NCBI GenBank assembly: GCA_038501785.1
Contig: JBAMJR010000190.1
Location: 507,001 to 571,000, forward strand
Length of the DNA: 64,000 nt
From: Myoxocephalus aenaeus
Lineage: Eukaryota; Chordata; Actinopteri; Perciformes; Cottidae
Direction: 5' to 3'
Translations under genes and position numbers: made by a program
The notes under the pieces: model-generated
The model's input: only the letters and a program-made list of their open reading frames with translations
Database searches by the model: none
What the model was told of the DNA's origin: nothing
Part shown: positions 46,536 to 58,839 of the stretch, piece by piece
Layout of the letters: every line of letters begins with the position of its first letter
Position numbering within the stretch: position 1 is the stretch's first letter

Positions 46536-47300
46536 CAATAAAAACACTTTTTGAAGTCAGCTTTGCGTCCTAAAACAAGTCAAACAAAGCAATAAAAGGA
46601 GGCGTGAGCAACATGTAAATGTTCGGAAGCCCCGCCCTCCTCCCTCCTGAACCAACCGTCCCACCATGCGTGACCCAGGACGTCCGCGAGTCTCACACCG
46701 CAGATGAGTTGCAAACCGCAGTGTGGCGGCGAGTCAGAGCACAGAAAACCCTGTTAATTGGTCCAGTCTGGCTGGCCCCTGTCAGACGAGGCCTTTCATG
46801 GCCTTTTCATGGGTTTCTCCTGGGAGAACTCAGGAGGCTGCCTGTAATGAGGCACCGTACCTGGCTGCAGAGAGGGGAATCAGGAGGGTCACTCGTGGGC
46901 AATTAGGGAGAAATAATGAGAGCTTTTTCTTTTTCTCTCTGTCTCTGTTTCTAACCTCCTCCTCCTCCTCCTCCTGTTTCCTGTGAGGCTCATCAGGTAA
47001 CTTTTTAGGAAGGGTGGTGGTGGGGATCCCTTGAGAGGCAGCTTGAAGCCAAAAGTAGAACTGCAGAAACAGAGCCAGAGCCCTGCAGATACTCCACAAA
47101 TATGCACAACACGGCATTCGCCACACACGCTGTTGCCCTGTTGGCCAGCAGGGGGCAGCAAGCGGGGCGGCAAACTCGAAAGAATATGAATGTCGAAAAA
47201 TGTAAAAACCCCGCAGTCTTTGTCGCTCCACTGTCGCAGTTCAACACGTCGTCACCGTTGTGAATTCAAACAAAAACACACAAAAAGAGCAGAAAAAATG
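46536..47300. other. Intergenic with strong CTCF-like site
   Basis: GC-richer, single-copy DNA. At 47142-47160 TGGCCAGCAGGGGGCAGCA is a close match to the long CTCF motif. (CTC)n at 46956-46975. No exon supported. Confidence 0.5.
47142..47160 (+). promoter_or_regulatory. Candidate CTCF site, non-repetitive
   Basis: TGGCCAGCAGGGGGCAGCA matches the CTCF core (CCASYAGGGGGCR-type) at almost all informative positions, in the same orientation as the minisatellite motifs. Binding is untested. Confidence 0.5.
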
Positions 47301-47309
47301 CTCCGTTTA

Positions 47310-47427
47310 TTGAATGTTCTGCTTTTTGACTGTTTTAAAATGAATGTTCTTAATTGTTTTTAAATGTTGTTTTCTTCTGCATTATGTTTTGATGCTTTTG
47401 TGTGAAGCACTTTGAACCGCCTTGTTG

Positions 47428-47483
<56 letters not shown>
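47310..47483 (+). mobile_element. Retroelement tail and (TA)n
   Basis: TGTGTGAAGCACTTTGAAC and CGCCTTGTTGTTGAATATA precede a (TA)n run at 47432-47483. This is the usual 3' tail of a fish non-LTR element. Confidence 0.45.
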
Positions 47484-47487
<4 letters not shown>

Positions 47488-47790
47488 TTAAAAGGGACCA
47501 TATACAGTTCAAACATAAATGTCACTATTTGATGCACTGTACCAGATTTTAGCGACAGCTAATTTGCATCTGTCGTCCCTTGACAGACCATAACAAACAT
47601 AAAACAAGAGCAAACAGTACAGGACAAAAGACATAATACAACATTATATGTGGGGAGAAGAATACAATACAAAGCTACAGTACAGCACATTAAAAATAAG
47701 TAATATAAACCGTTAAAAGTAAGTAATACAAACCATTAAAAGTAAGTAAAAAAACATTAAAAGTAAGTGATACAAACCATAATAATTTTG
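47484..47790. repeat. Dispersed repeat with 23-bp tandem units
   Basis: AAAGGGACCATATACAGTTC ... TGCATCTGTCGTCCCTTGAC resembles a widespread teleost repeat. At 47693-47780 about four copies of a 23-bp unit containing ATTAAAAGTAAGTAA follow. Confidence 0.55.
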
Positions 47791-49311
47791 CTCAATGAGT
47801 ACAGCGCTGACCAGCTTTCAACAGATTTTGTGCTACAAATGTGCGACACCAATAAACTTGCCTTTTCAAGTAAAAGTGAAACTTAATGCTTGGAACGCAA
47901 TCAACACGTCTGGGACACAGACAGCCGTCCTGAGTGAAAGTCCTTTTGTTTGACCAGACGCCGTAGCTTAGCCGCCGTAGCTTAGCGTGTTCACAGTTCA
48001 TCCTGCAGGCCCGAGGTGAGACGCCGTCTCTCAGCTCCTCAGAAGTACTTTCCCCGTCACTCCTGGCTTCCAGGCTCCGTGCAGCTCGCGTTAGCTTCTG
48101 CCGCTCCTTCCTGGCTGCAGACGGAGCCCCACTCCCTCGACAGAGATTGATGCGCTGCCTATCCTCGGCTGTAATGACACTCAATATCCACCGCACTTAA
48201 TATCCAAATGGCACCAAATCAAAATCAGCAGGGTGAAGCTCCTCGGCTGAGTGCGGTGCCTTATTTACATGCACAGAGCCCACTCGCTTATTTAAAGGGG
48301 TTGAAAGGTGATCAATAATTTACATGCAGGTAAGTGCCTTCATATGTGTGAAATTGTCCGCACGCCTCGTAAGAATAATGGAGAATTATCTGAATCGCGG
48401 TAGAGATGGTTATCGGCTGCGAAGAGCCGTGAAAAACGATTAGAAACCAAATTGAAATGGCGCAGGGCAGCGGGTCCTTTTGTGGCGCTTCTGCAGCTAA
48501 AAGGAACATGATTAAGTTCAGAAAATATATTGTTAAAATGATTAGCTTTGCCTGCTTAGGTGTGGGGAATAAAACTAGTCGCTGTGTGCAGCCTGAAGGT
48601 TCTGCTTCACGTCAAGCTGTGAGATCCACAACATAAAATCACCGTGATGCCGGTCCTCCCACTTCCTTCTCCTTTCATGATTACAGATTCTCTCTCTACT
48701 GGCGGCTCCGGTCGTGCTTTTTTCTTTTCTTCAGCCTCCAATTTTTGCATTTTCCGTTTTAGCACGGTGTTGGAAAACCCCTCTTGAATGCATTTGTCGT
48801 AGAGGAGCGCGAGGCACGAGGTTGAGATGCAGCCGCTGCCCTTTTCCTGCGGACGCGTCGGGCAGCGAGCTCCGAGGAGAGAGAAGTCTGTGCAGACGGC
48901 GGCGTTCTGCTTTCTGTTTTTGAAGTAGCACGACAACACTGATGGCATGACAGATTTGGGTTAGCACGCAGACCTTGTTTTGGATCTTGCTGTTGTTGTT
49001 GTTGTTGTTGTTGCCTCGGAGAAAGGGCCATAAATGTTATAGCAGTCATGGAAAGCCCTCCCTTGTTCAGGCTCCATCTGTGCTCACGAGTACCAGAATG
49101 CGCAGTAAAAAAATAAATAAAAATGAATGCGAGGACTGTGAGATGGCCCAGGGAGTCTGTTACGCTGATAGAAAATGTAAAGTGCCGTAGTCATGGATGT
49201 AACGCAGAATGATTGGCTGTCTCCGCTGTTTATTTGCCAGTGTGAGCGCTGTAATGGAGACAAATGCTCGTCTGAGCCCGTGAACCCGCTGCTTTGGCAA
49301 TGCAGCTCCTC

Positions 49312-49312
<1 letters not shown>
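47791..49312. other. Intergenic
   Basis: GCCGTAGCTTAGC occurs twice at about 47960-47985. (GTT)n at about 48988-49012. 48290-48560 is a repeat-free candidate conserved block (GATTAAGTTCAGAAAATATA). No exon supported. Confidence 0.4.

Positions 49313-49359
<47 letters not shown>
49313..49359. repeat. (GT)n microsatellite
   Basis: About 23 GT units. Confidence 0.97.
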
Positions 49360-49360
<1 letters not shown>

Positions 49361-50300
49361 CACTGTGAGGACCGTGTGAAGGCAGGTGAGAGGTCCTCAG
49401 GTGAATAACCTGGGTTTTATGCCTTAATGACTCCTTGTTACTCTCATAGCTATTTCCCAATTGCCACCAGCAATTCCACCCTCCGTGTCCATTAGAGGCA
49501 GCGAACATGGATCAATATGTGATGCAATTTCCCTGGAGAATGAACGAGGCTTCTTTAGGGTGGCTGGCCCACTTTCTCCCCCTCCCTCCCTCTCTCTCCC
49601 TCCCTCTCTCTCCCTCCCTCTCTCTCTCCTTCTTCTTTCGCATGCCATGGCGACTAAACCTCAGGTAGGATGTCACACAGACAAAAGGATATCTTTTTGC
49701 CCAATCATTTATCTAAAGCGGAGTAAAATTCCCCGCCGACGGAGCCGCTTTGTCACAGCGGCTGAAGCGGGAACCTGTCACCCGGGTCTCTCCGAAGCAG
49801 ATGAAGAATGAGTCATCGCCGGCCCGACACCCACCCAATGAGCACTCGGCACGCCGGCAACAACATCATCTGCCTTACGAGGGAATGCTGCCCGGCTATT
49901 ATCTTTTGAACAATGAGACACGGTTTGCTAGTATTCGATTTTGCAAAGGTCAACATCATTTTGCCACCGGAGTAAAGTGTTGTTTTGGTAATGAATCTGC
50001 CCCGGATCATGCACAGCGCGGCCCGAACGGCCAGAGAGCGCCCAGTGCAGCGAGCAAGAGCACATTATGGAGCGAGCGCTTACCTTTGTTGTTGTCGTGA
50101 TATTTTTACTGCACACTTACAAAACCCCATTAATTATTAAAGCAATGCTCGGTTGCTGAGGCTGTTAACAGACCTGCAGCTGTTTACGCCGTTATGCATT
50201 TGGTTGTATTCATTTTCGACCACGATGAACTTCAAGATGATTGAATGAAAATACAAACGTTATTGAGTTTTCACTCATCTACTATTCTCTTTACTACTTA
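49360..50300. other. Intergenic with CT tract
   Basis: (CTCTCCCTCC)n at 49573-49632. 49660-50140 is repeat-free with ATTCGATTTTGCAAAGGTCA and AAAACCCCATTAATTATTAA, a candidate conserved non-coding element. No exon supported. Confidence 0.4.
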
Positions 50301-50410
50301 AGAATTAAGATTCAATTATTGTCATAGTACATACTTTTTACATACATACATGAAATGTATTCTCTGCATTTGACCCATCCTTAGTATTAAGGAGCAGTGG
50401 GCCGCCTCGA
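50300..50410 (+). repeat. Dispersed fish repeat
   Basis: AATTATTGTCATAGTACATA, TGTATTCTCTGCATTTGACC and AGGAGCAGTGGGC in this order match a common teleost repeat that I cannot classify further. Confidence 0.55.
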
Positions 50411-50880
50411 ACTTCTTTACTTCAGACCAATGCACCGCTTTATTGCTCAACATCCTTAATGAAACCCAGAAGAAGCACACGAGGATAACGGCTGAAGGTG
50501 TCCCATAATTGTTGTTCTGATTTGAATAGCTAAAAATAGCACCCTCAAATGTTTCAGACCAGTCTGAAGAACTGCCTGGAACCCGTTTCCTGTCCGCATG
50601 AGGATGTACCCGAAAGCACCGAGTCCCATCTTGTGAATCGACTCGCACCTTTTCCCCTCAGTACCCGGTACTTTCTTTGGTACCACTTCAGCTGATGTTC
50701 CTATCCAGCTGAGCCGATACTAGAAGTTCAAACGCTGCAGGCCACTGATTGGTTCAGAGAGAACCGTCACAAACCCACCCGTGTTTAATCCGTCAATAGC
50801 AACCGTAATTTGAATTCACTCGACGTTCCTCAATCCGGTTGCAGATGAAAGAATCGGGCGTCGTGACGGATGTATGCCGG
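50411..50880. other. Intergenic, nothing recognised
   Basis: Mixed DNA without coding support. Confidence 0.35.
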
Positions 50881-50881
50881 G

Positions 50882-50958
50882 TTGAGGGGGTCCTTTCTGA
50901 GGGGGTCCTTTCTGAGGGGGTCCTTTCTGAGGGGGTCCTTTCTGAGGGCTCCTTTCTG
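50882..50958. repeat. 15-bp minisatellite
   Basis: Five units of GAGGGGGTCCTTTCT, the last shortened; runs of five G recur every 15 bp. Confidence 0.95.
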
Positions 50959-50959
50959 C

Positions 50960-53050
50960 AGCTTGAGAAAAGGACCTTGTTCCAAAAAATTTGTTAATAA
51001 ATTGAGTCAAGCTGAACCGTGCAGAACTACAGAAAAACCCAGTTTCTGGAGCATTTCTGGAGCATTGTATTGGTGACGGAGAAACCCCACAAATTAGAAC
51101 TCAGCCACAACCGAACCGTTGCGTTAACTTAAATAATTACAAAGTGCCTGGAGTGACTGATGTGGAACGCCCTCTTTCCTCCACCGGTTTGCCTGCAGAG
51201 CCACAGGGCACAAAGGAGCAGTCATAATGTATTGGTTCATCCAACTGTGCAATCCTATGTAAACGGTCTTTACAGTAGAGGATGAATCAATGGACCCTCT
51301 TAGAACTCTTTACATTCAATCGACAGTTGTGGAACCAAAGTGTTTTTAAGGAACTGATAAGCCTTCAATCTCGTGAGTCTTCATCTCACCGACTCTGCGT
51401 TTCTTTTGCATTTCTTTGAAGTTCAATGGACTTGAGGTTAAAAAGCGTCTTTCTACGTCGACTCTCACATACGCAGGATGATTACGTACATTTACACATG
51501 CATGCTTTTAATTTGTTTGTTTATCATATAATATTGCTATTGTTTATCTTCATGCACCGATCACCAAGCCACAATCCTTCCGTGTGCAAACGTACTTTAA
51601 ACTGTTACTGATTCTGATTCAGTCTTCAAAGCTCTTTCCAGCACTTGTCGTTCACACACACATTTAAATGGTGGTGGAGGCTCCAAAGGTGTCAGCCGGC
51701 TCATCAGGATGGACAGTGATGCTCTTCCACACTCTGATGTCCTGCGGGAGCAACGTGTGCTTCAGCGTCTTGAAACGAGCCACAGATCTCCCTCCTTTGA
51801 CCCAGCGGCCCCATGCAGGGCTGGTTTTTAGTATTAAAAATCCTGTAAAGTGTGTAAAGTTTGCAGATTTGCACAGTCACTCATCGGAGTCGCAGTCGGC
51901 CTGCTGGTGCGTAAACTAATTGATGCATTCAGTTTCCCGGGCAGAGGCCTTGGAAAGATTGGGGAGGTATTGAGTGCTGCGTTCAGATGTTCCCTTGCTG
52001 CGGTAGATTGCAGATTTTCTCAAGGTTAAGTGTTTCATGACAACAGATTGTATATGCAAAATGCAATGTTTACAAGGCAATGGTCCACTTTTTTACTCCC
52101 CCTCACCCTCCTTCCAGTCCGCGCTGTCGCGGGTCAGTGGTTTTCTGTGGGATTTAGGTTTTGTAGTTAGCAGGGTAGCAGCTGAGAGATGTGCACGGTG
52201 CGGCGGGTGATCAGAAAGTCTGAAATTGGCCCAGAGAGAGCGCCGCTGTCAGAAAAAAAGAGCACGGCATCGAATGAAAGAAATGGAAAATGCCCCCACC
52301 CCCCCGCTGAGTGAACGAATACACAAGCTTCTCTGTGAACCTTCGCTCGCACTGCTTTGGATCACAGCACCAGCAGAAAGCATTCTTAACAGTCTACAGG
52401 TTTCTAAAGGGTACAATAAAACAAGAAGCGTTATTTATATCAAAATGCATGAGTTAGGGGGAGGGGGGTGAAAGCAGAAGGAACCAACAGTTAACATCCT
52501 CACTTGTCTCATTGTTATTGTATCCGCATGGGGGGTATTGCTGTCAGCCCCTCTATGTTGATGCAGAGGATGATGTAGGTGTCTCCCTCCACGTCTTTAA
52601 TCAACACACAATGTTATCTCCCGCCGGCTCCGGCCCCCGCATTTGTTTCCGTGACTGTTTCACGACTGTGCCGCGGCCACCGGATGGCATTTCGGAGGAG
52701 ATGAAAGAGCACTCTTTGGTGCAAATGTCGTAAAAGACGAGACAGACAAAGAGGGAGAATGAAACAAGAGGAGACAAAAGCGACAAAGAGGAGTCTCTGG
52801 TTCAGGATCTGAAAAGGAGACATCAGTACGTGTGGGCAGTGTTAAATAATTAACTCCTACGCGATCAGACCCCATTTAATTAGGCCGTGTTCCGCCGATT
52901 TAATCAGGCCCTCTTGGTCGGGGTGTCGGGCCGTGAACTGTGAGGGGCGAAGGAGCATCGTATTCCGGCCTGCTCACAGCGGGGCCTCAGGTAGAGGACA
53001 CGGGGACACGTCCTGCCGGCTGGCTGCCAGTATTTGCTAACAACACCAAC
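50960..53050. other. Intergenic
   Basis: No gene supported. 52840-52960 (TTAATTAGGCC, GATTTAATCAGGCCCTCTTG) is a repeat-free candidate regulatory block. 52000-52500 is mixed. Confidence 0.35.
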
Positions 53051-53051
53051 A

Positions 53052-54190
53052 GGGCAACAGCAGCCTGTTAGCGGCCTGTCGAGTGGCCGGGCCGCTGCTG
53101 TTGCCCCATTGCCGCTTACAGGCTGCTAACAGGCTGCTAACGGACCGCTAACGTGCCGCTAACAGGCCGCTTACAGGCTGCTTACAGGCCGCTTACAGGC
53201 TGATAATGAGCCTCTAACAGGCTGCTAACAGGCTGCTTACAGGCTGCTAACGGGCCGCTAACGGGTGGCTTACAAGCCGCTTACAGGCCGCTTACAGCCT
53301 GCTTACAGGCCGCTTACAGGCTGCTAACAGGCCGCTTACAGGCTGCATACAGGCTGCTAACGTGCCGCTAACGTGCCGCTATCAGGCCGCTTACAGGCTG
53401 CTTACAAGCCGCTTACATGCTGCTAACGAGCCACTAACAGGCCACTTACAGGCTACTTACAGGCCGCTTAGAGGCTGCTTACAGGCTGCTAATGAGCTGC
53501 TAATGAGCCGCTAACAGGCTGCTAACAGGCTGCTTACAGGCTGCTAACGGGCCGCTAACGGGTGGCTTACAGGCTGCTTACAGGCCGCTTACAGCCCGCT
53601 TACAGGCCGCTTAAAGGCTGCTAACGGGCCGCTTAAAGGCTGCTAACGGGCAGCTTACAGGCCGCTTACAGGCTGCATACAGGCTGCTAACGAGCCGCTA
53701 ACGGACCGCTTAAAGGCTGCTAACAGGCCGCTTACAGCCCGCTTACAGCCCGCTTACAGGCCGCTTACAGCCCGCTTACAGGCCGCTTAAAGGCTGCTAA
53801 CGGGCCGCTTAAAGGCTGCTAACGGGCCGCTTAAAGGCTGCTAACAGGCCGCTTACAGGCCGCTTACAGGCTGCTAACGGGCCGCTAACGGGTGGCTTAC
53901 AGGCTGCTTATAGGCCGCTTACAGGCCGCTTACAGGCCGCTTACAGGCTGCTAACGGGCCGCTTAAAGGCTGCTTACAGGCAGCTTACGGGCCGCTTAAA
54001 GGCTGCTTACAGGCCGCTTACGGACCGCTAACAGGCCGCTTACAGGCTGCTAACGGGCCGCTTAAAGGCTGCTAACGGGCAGCTTACAGGCCGCTAACAG
54101 GCCGCTTACAGGCTGCTTACAGGTTGCTAAAGGGCCACTTACGGGTAGCTAACGGGACGCTAACATGCCGCTCACAGGCTGCTAACGGGC
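53052..54190. repeat. 11-bp minisatellite with inverted head
   Basis: About 98 units of an 11-mer (AGGCTGCTAAC / AGGCCGCTTAC) from 53111. The head at 53052-53110 is different: GGGCAACAGCAGC (53052-53064) pairs perfectly with 53094-53106, and AGCCTGTTAGCGGCCTGT inside it is an inverted unit. Confidence 0.95.
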
Positions 54191-55380
54191 CAGAATGGCT
54201 ATCGTTAACCTTTTTAAATTACGTTTTATACATTTTATACTATTATCTTTGTATGTGAGTGTCCTACAGGCCGCCTGCTAAAGGCCGATGAGTCAGATCA
54301 TTCGTAGATCACCTGATAACTTAAGTCATGTGTGCTCTTAACAAACAAATCATAAAAAAACATTGGTTGTATAGATATAAAAGATGATGGCAACCAAATT
54401 TTCCTCAACCTAACTAAGTATTTCACCATCTTTTCCTAAGCATCACATTTCCTGTTTATTTTGAAAAGACTGTCTGCACGTGACGAACAGACATTGACAC
54501 GTGTTGCTGGCTTCTTGTAAGGAAACACATTTAAAAAGAGGAGTAACTCTCCGTATGAACCGTTGTGAGGACGGTCGGCCGGTGAGGATGCTGCTGAACG
54601 TCAGACTCAACCCTCCCTCCTCTGCCTGTCTCAGGATTAGTGGCAGCCTCTTTAGAGCTGGCATCCTTCTGGAAATGATAGCAGGAGAGGTAAAGGTGCA
54701 TCTAAGAACTGTATTGCCCCGAGGCTAGTTTAGAGGAACTGCAAGCTGCCAGAGGATCCAATTTCAGGCCATTTCCCCACTAAAAAAAATGGTCTGAAGT
54801 GGAAAATCACACCTGATGGCCCACCAGCATGGCTTTCAAGCTACTCGATGGTGGTATGAAAGTCTTTGTACGAATCAATTTTCTGAAAATAGGGTTATGA
54901 TAAAAAAAGAAAGAAAGGTTGGACAAAAGTCCAGATGACCATCTGTGTCCTTTAGTAAAATACTGTGTTCTCGTTTCTTCCCACATAGTGATGAGACGGA
55001 CATTAAGCAGTGTTCTCTCTCTCACTGTAGGATAGATGTGAAGAGGCCGGTGGAGGACGTTGAATTTGTCTCAAAGCTCCACTCCCACGATGTGAGGTAC
55101 ATACTTTGATTTGTGACATGCAGAGAGAGAAAGGAAGGGAAGACGAGGAGGAAGAGGAGGTGGAGGAGGAAGAAGAGGAAGGAGCGAGGACAGGGGGAAC
55201 AGAAGTGGAGCGCCCCGCTGAGGTAATTTGCCTTGGGTCTTACAGAGCTTTACTCGCGCTGCTTGCAGAGTCGTACGCCGGCAGATACGGGAAAAGGAGA
55301 AGATGTGGGAACAGCGTGAGAAGCCGGCGGAATCACAAGTGCTGCAGCTTTACCGCGCGGCTTCAGAGGAAATGAGAAGG
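54191..55380. other. Intergenic
   Basis: Mixed DNA; GAGGAG-rich at 55135-55195 and (GA)n near 55395-55420. No exon supported. Confidence 0.35.
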
Positions 55381-56043
55381 AGCGAGGGAGGAGAAAGAAA
55401 GAGAGAGAGAGAGAGAGAGAGGGCTGGGAGTGGAGTAGGGTTTAACTAATACTCAAACAAAAGGTAACCGGCCGTGTGTGTGTGCACGGGGCGCAGTCGT
55501 CCCACGGCTCACGCATGTGTGAGAAAAACCGCGGAAAAAAACATGGGAGCGTAGCATTTTTTCTTTTTTTTTTAGCACACATAAGCACCTGTGACACCTT
55601 TGGCAGTGCCAGGAGCCCACACATCAGCTGCCGGTGACAGCGTGGCTGGCACATGCCTGAGGGGCCGGGACACTTCCTCTCTATAATTGCATCCCATGTC
55701 AACCTGTGACAAGTCGGGCTCAACCAGCACTAATCATCAGCCGCGCGACCTCCACCTCCTTTGCCCTCTCACACACACTCACACACACACTCACACACAC
55801 CTCCGCTTTCCCCGCCGCAGCTATCTGCCCATCTTTGTTTTCGTATCTGAAGGGGGAAGCCATTACATCTTTTATCTCGGCACCTGATACCAATCAGCGT
55901 GACTCACCAGTCAAAGCACTGCTGTCTCATTAGTCCTCTTGTTTAAAACTATCCGTTAACGTATCCAATATCCGTTTATTCCATCTGTTTATTCTCACCG
56001 GCACGTTTTACTCATCCCGCGTTAATTGCATAATATGTGCAGC
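55381..56043. other. Intergenic
   Basis: Contains (ACACTC)n at about 55769-55799. 55840-56035 is repeat-free. No exon supported. Confidence 0.35.
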
Positions 56044-56098
56044 GAAGAAGAAGAAGAAGAAGAAGAAGAAGAAGAAGAAGAAGAAGAAGAAGAAGAAG
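56044..56098. repeat. (GAA)n trinucleotide array
   Basis: About 18 GAA units, opposite in strand sense to the TTC array at 37172. Confidence 0.98.
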
Positions 56099-56338
56099 AC
56101 GACGATCATAGTCCCGTGTCTATTCTTACGGGACCTGCTGGATTCAAGAGCCTCTTCACACCTCCCGTGGAAAAAGTCTTGAGTGTGACTGTGATCCGGT
56201 CGCCTTAAAGCGATGTACTTTCTGTGGTTTAACACGAGGAGGCGATTCGTAACAACTTTTATGTGCGTGACGGCAAGTTTGTAAAAAGTCTGTACGGCGG
56301 AAAGTCCTTGTGATCTTTGATAAGAGACGGCAGTGTGT

Positions 56339-56388
<50 letters not shown>

Positions 56389-56654
56389 CCACATCTTTGA
56401 TCTCCGGTGAGTGATGTGGGCGAGTGAGTGAGAAAGAGAGCGACGTGGCGCTGCAGCCTCCTGCCTCCTGCAGATTGAGGTGAGAGCAGCCAGGTGGGCC
56501 GGCCGTGTCGGGGCGCCGCGGTAACTGGATGTGATGGCTGGCCTCTGGGGATCTCTGCCTTAGAAGTGCTAAACGAGCGAAGCAGAGCAATCACGCTGCC
56601 CTCTGTGTGCGTATGCACCCGTGTGTGTGTGCGTGTGAGTGTGTCACAAGCCCC

Positions 56655-56708
<54 letters not shown>

Positions 56709-56992
56709 GTCAGTTTCCTCTCCTGTTGCCACTGGCTCTGTGTCTGCTATAAAGGACACTGCCTGTGTCCCCAGACTGAATATAAACATATAAACACCAC
56801 GCGATGGATGATGAGATGTATATGAAAAAGAAAACTGTAAAAAAACAAACAGACAAAAGGCCTGTAATGTATTACATGTTGCCAGGTAACAAAAAAACAT
56901 ACTACAACACATGCATCGTGATGATAAGTGCTGCAGACGGTCCACATGCTGCTGCTCTGAATCCAGTTACAGAGGTGGTGACAAAACACTGG

Positions 56993-57054
<62 letters not shown>

Positions 57055-57060
57055 TGTGAT
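56099..57060. repeat. Cluster of GT/CA microsatellites
   Basis: (GT)n at 56333-56388, (CA)n-(TA)n at 56655-56708 and (AC)n at 56993-57052. Intervening DNA has no supported exon. Confidence 0.9.
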
Positions 57061-57590
57061 GGTTAGCCCCATGCCCCTGAAAGGGCGAACTCTCCTTCAT
57101 TAACCAAAATGGAATTGACTTAATTTAATTAAGGAGTAAAAAGATTTCCTCCCATGTGAGCGTTTGTGGGCATTTTCCGCCTTTTTGCAGTCGTGGCTGC
57201 AAGAGCGTGCACGTGGTGTTTCTGTTTTGCAGGTTTTGCACACGTGCACGCTCGCACATATATATTGCAACCTGCAAAACCGAAGGCCGCCCTCATGCAT
57301 ACGAGAACCTAAACCACGGAGCGAGTGTTCTCGCCGCGGGCCAAACGAGCAGAGAGGCCTCCGGTAGCACCGGGCGCCCTCGCAGGCTCCGCCCACACCG
57401 AGGTGAACGCCAAGGAGTCTCCGAGCCACTCCATCAAACACCCCCCGTGCCCCCCCCCCCCCGCCCAGGGGAACGCCAGCCAATGAATTACAGATTAGAT
57501 CATTGTTACAGGATCATAACAGTGATCTAATTGCCAATTTCTCCTTTTTAATTGAATTTGGTGGAGTGAAGAGGCAGAGATAGGATTCAC
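57061..57590. other. Candidate conserved non-coding block
   Basis: AT-rich islands within GC-rich DNA: TTGACTTAATTTAATTAAGG near 57116 and an imperfect hairpin at 57495-57530 (TTAGATCATTGTTA / TAACAGTGATCTAA, 8-nt loop, one mismatch). Confidence 0.4.
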
Positions 57591-58348
57591 GGGACGAAAA
57601 GAAACGCCGGAGCGCGACGCCGGGGCCGCGGACCGGGCGTCGACCGCGGCGTGTCCGGGGCCGGAGGTCGTCGCCAGAGCGTCCTGCTTCTGAATCTCCT
57701 TCTTCTGGAGCGTTTCAGGGTGCCGCTCGCTGGAAATGAGTCCGGTTTGTGTTGACAGCGTTATAAATCACAGTTAAATCAATGGAGCCGGGCGGCACTC
57801 GGCGCTCGCTTGATGGTCTCCAATTGCATTTCTTTTTTTTTTTAACGAATGTTTCCACACAGGACCGCGTTTCCTCTTCCTCCTTCAATCTGACCGGGCA
57901 TCAGCTCATTTGCCCATTTTGTCCTCACACCTCCCAAAAAAATCCAAACCCCCCAAAACGTGTCGTCTGATTACCGCCGGTTAAGCGAGATGAGATCAGT
58001 TGGCCCCGCGTCGCCTCCACAGACCTCGCCTGAGAGCTGACAAGCCCAATACATCTGCCGCGGCCATGGTAATTGAGATGGGGAGGAGGAGAGAGGGGCG
58101 AGTGATTTGTGTGTGTGTGTGTGTGTGTAGAGGTGTGTGAATGGGAGGGTGGGGGCTCCCTGGCTCTCGTTCCTCGGTACCTGTCATTGATGAGGAGCCA
58201 AGGAGAAGCTTCAGCTTGAAGCTGTCATCGGCCCTCTGGATCTGTCTGCCTCACTCTATCACACACACACCCTCTCTCTCTCTCTCTCCGTGTGATGTGG
58301 ATGCAGAGTGTGTGAGTCGTGAGGCAGCCAGCCAGCGAGCGAGCGAGC

Positions 58349-58381
<33 letters not shown>

Positions 58382-58440
58382 GTAGAGAATCCTCGCGACC
58401 GGCTCTCGAAAGGCGTTTAAAAAATAAAAAAGCAGAGCCG
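57590..58440. promoter_or_regulatory. GC-rich, CpG-rich promoter-like stretch
   Basis: 57596-57690 is dense in CpG (GCGCGACGCCGGGGCCGCGG). It is followed by mixed DNA, (GT)n at 58108-58128 and 58350-58380, and a TATA-like run TTTAAAAAATAAAA at about 58419-58432. This could be the promoter of a plus-strand gene. Confidence 0.35.
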
Positions 58441-58444
58441 CCGC

Positions 58445-58839
58445 AGACGGACCGGGGGGCTTTGCAGGCAGCCGCGACACGCCGAGACACGCCGAGACCG
58501 CCGAGACCGACGCTCCCTCTCCCGGACTGACAGGCCAATCGCAGGCCACCGCTCGCCCTCCCTCCCTCCATCCACAGCTCTCTCTCTCTCCTTCTCTCAC
58601 TAACTCACACTCCCTCCTCTTCTCTCTCTCGCTCTCCTTCTCGCTCACTCTGGGTTTCATTCCTTTGCGTTCAATCCGTGCATCCCCTCCTCCTTCTCCT
58701 CCTCCTCCTCCTCCTCTTCCTCCTCCTCCTCCTCACACCTTTTGGTCAGAAGAGGAAGAGGAAGCCCAGCCCAGGGAGAGACGCTGAGAGGATGAAACTC
58801 TGACACGCCGACAGACCACAGGGAAACAAGAGCACAACT
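58445..58839 (+). other. Candidate non-coding first exon
   Basis: A strong donor, CACAACT|GTGAGTAC, lies at 58839/58840, after GC-rich then pyrimidine-rich DNA, with the TATA-like run about 25 bp before 58445. No significant frame is open across it, so it would be 5' UTR. By synteny with human (ENPP7 head-to-head with RBFOX3, whose 5' UTR exons span hundreds of kb) rbfox3 is the best guess, but nothing in the sequence proves it. Confidence 0.3.

Noticed and set aside
56259..56945. 228-codon minus frame
   Set aside because: Spans two GT/CA microsatellites; low-complexity and without a domain.
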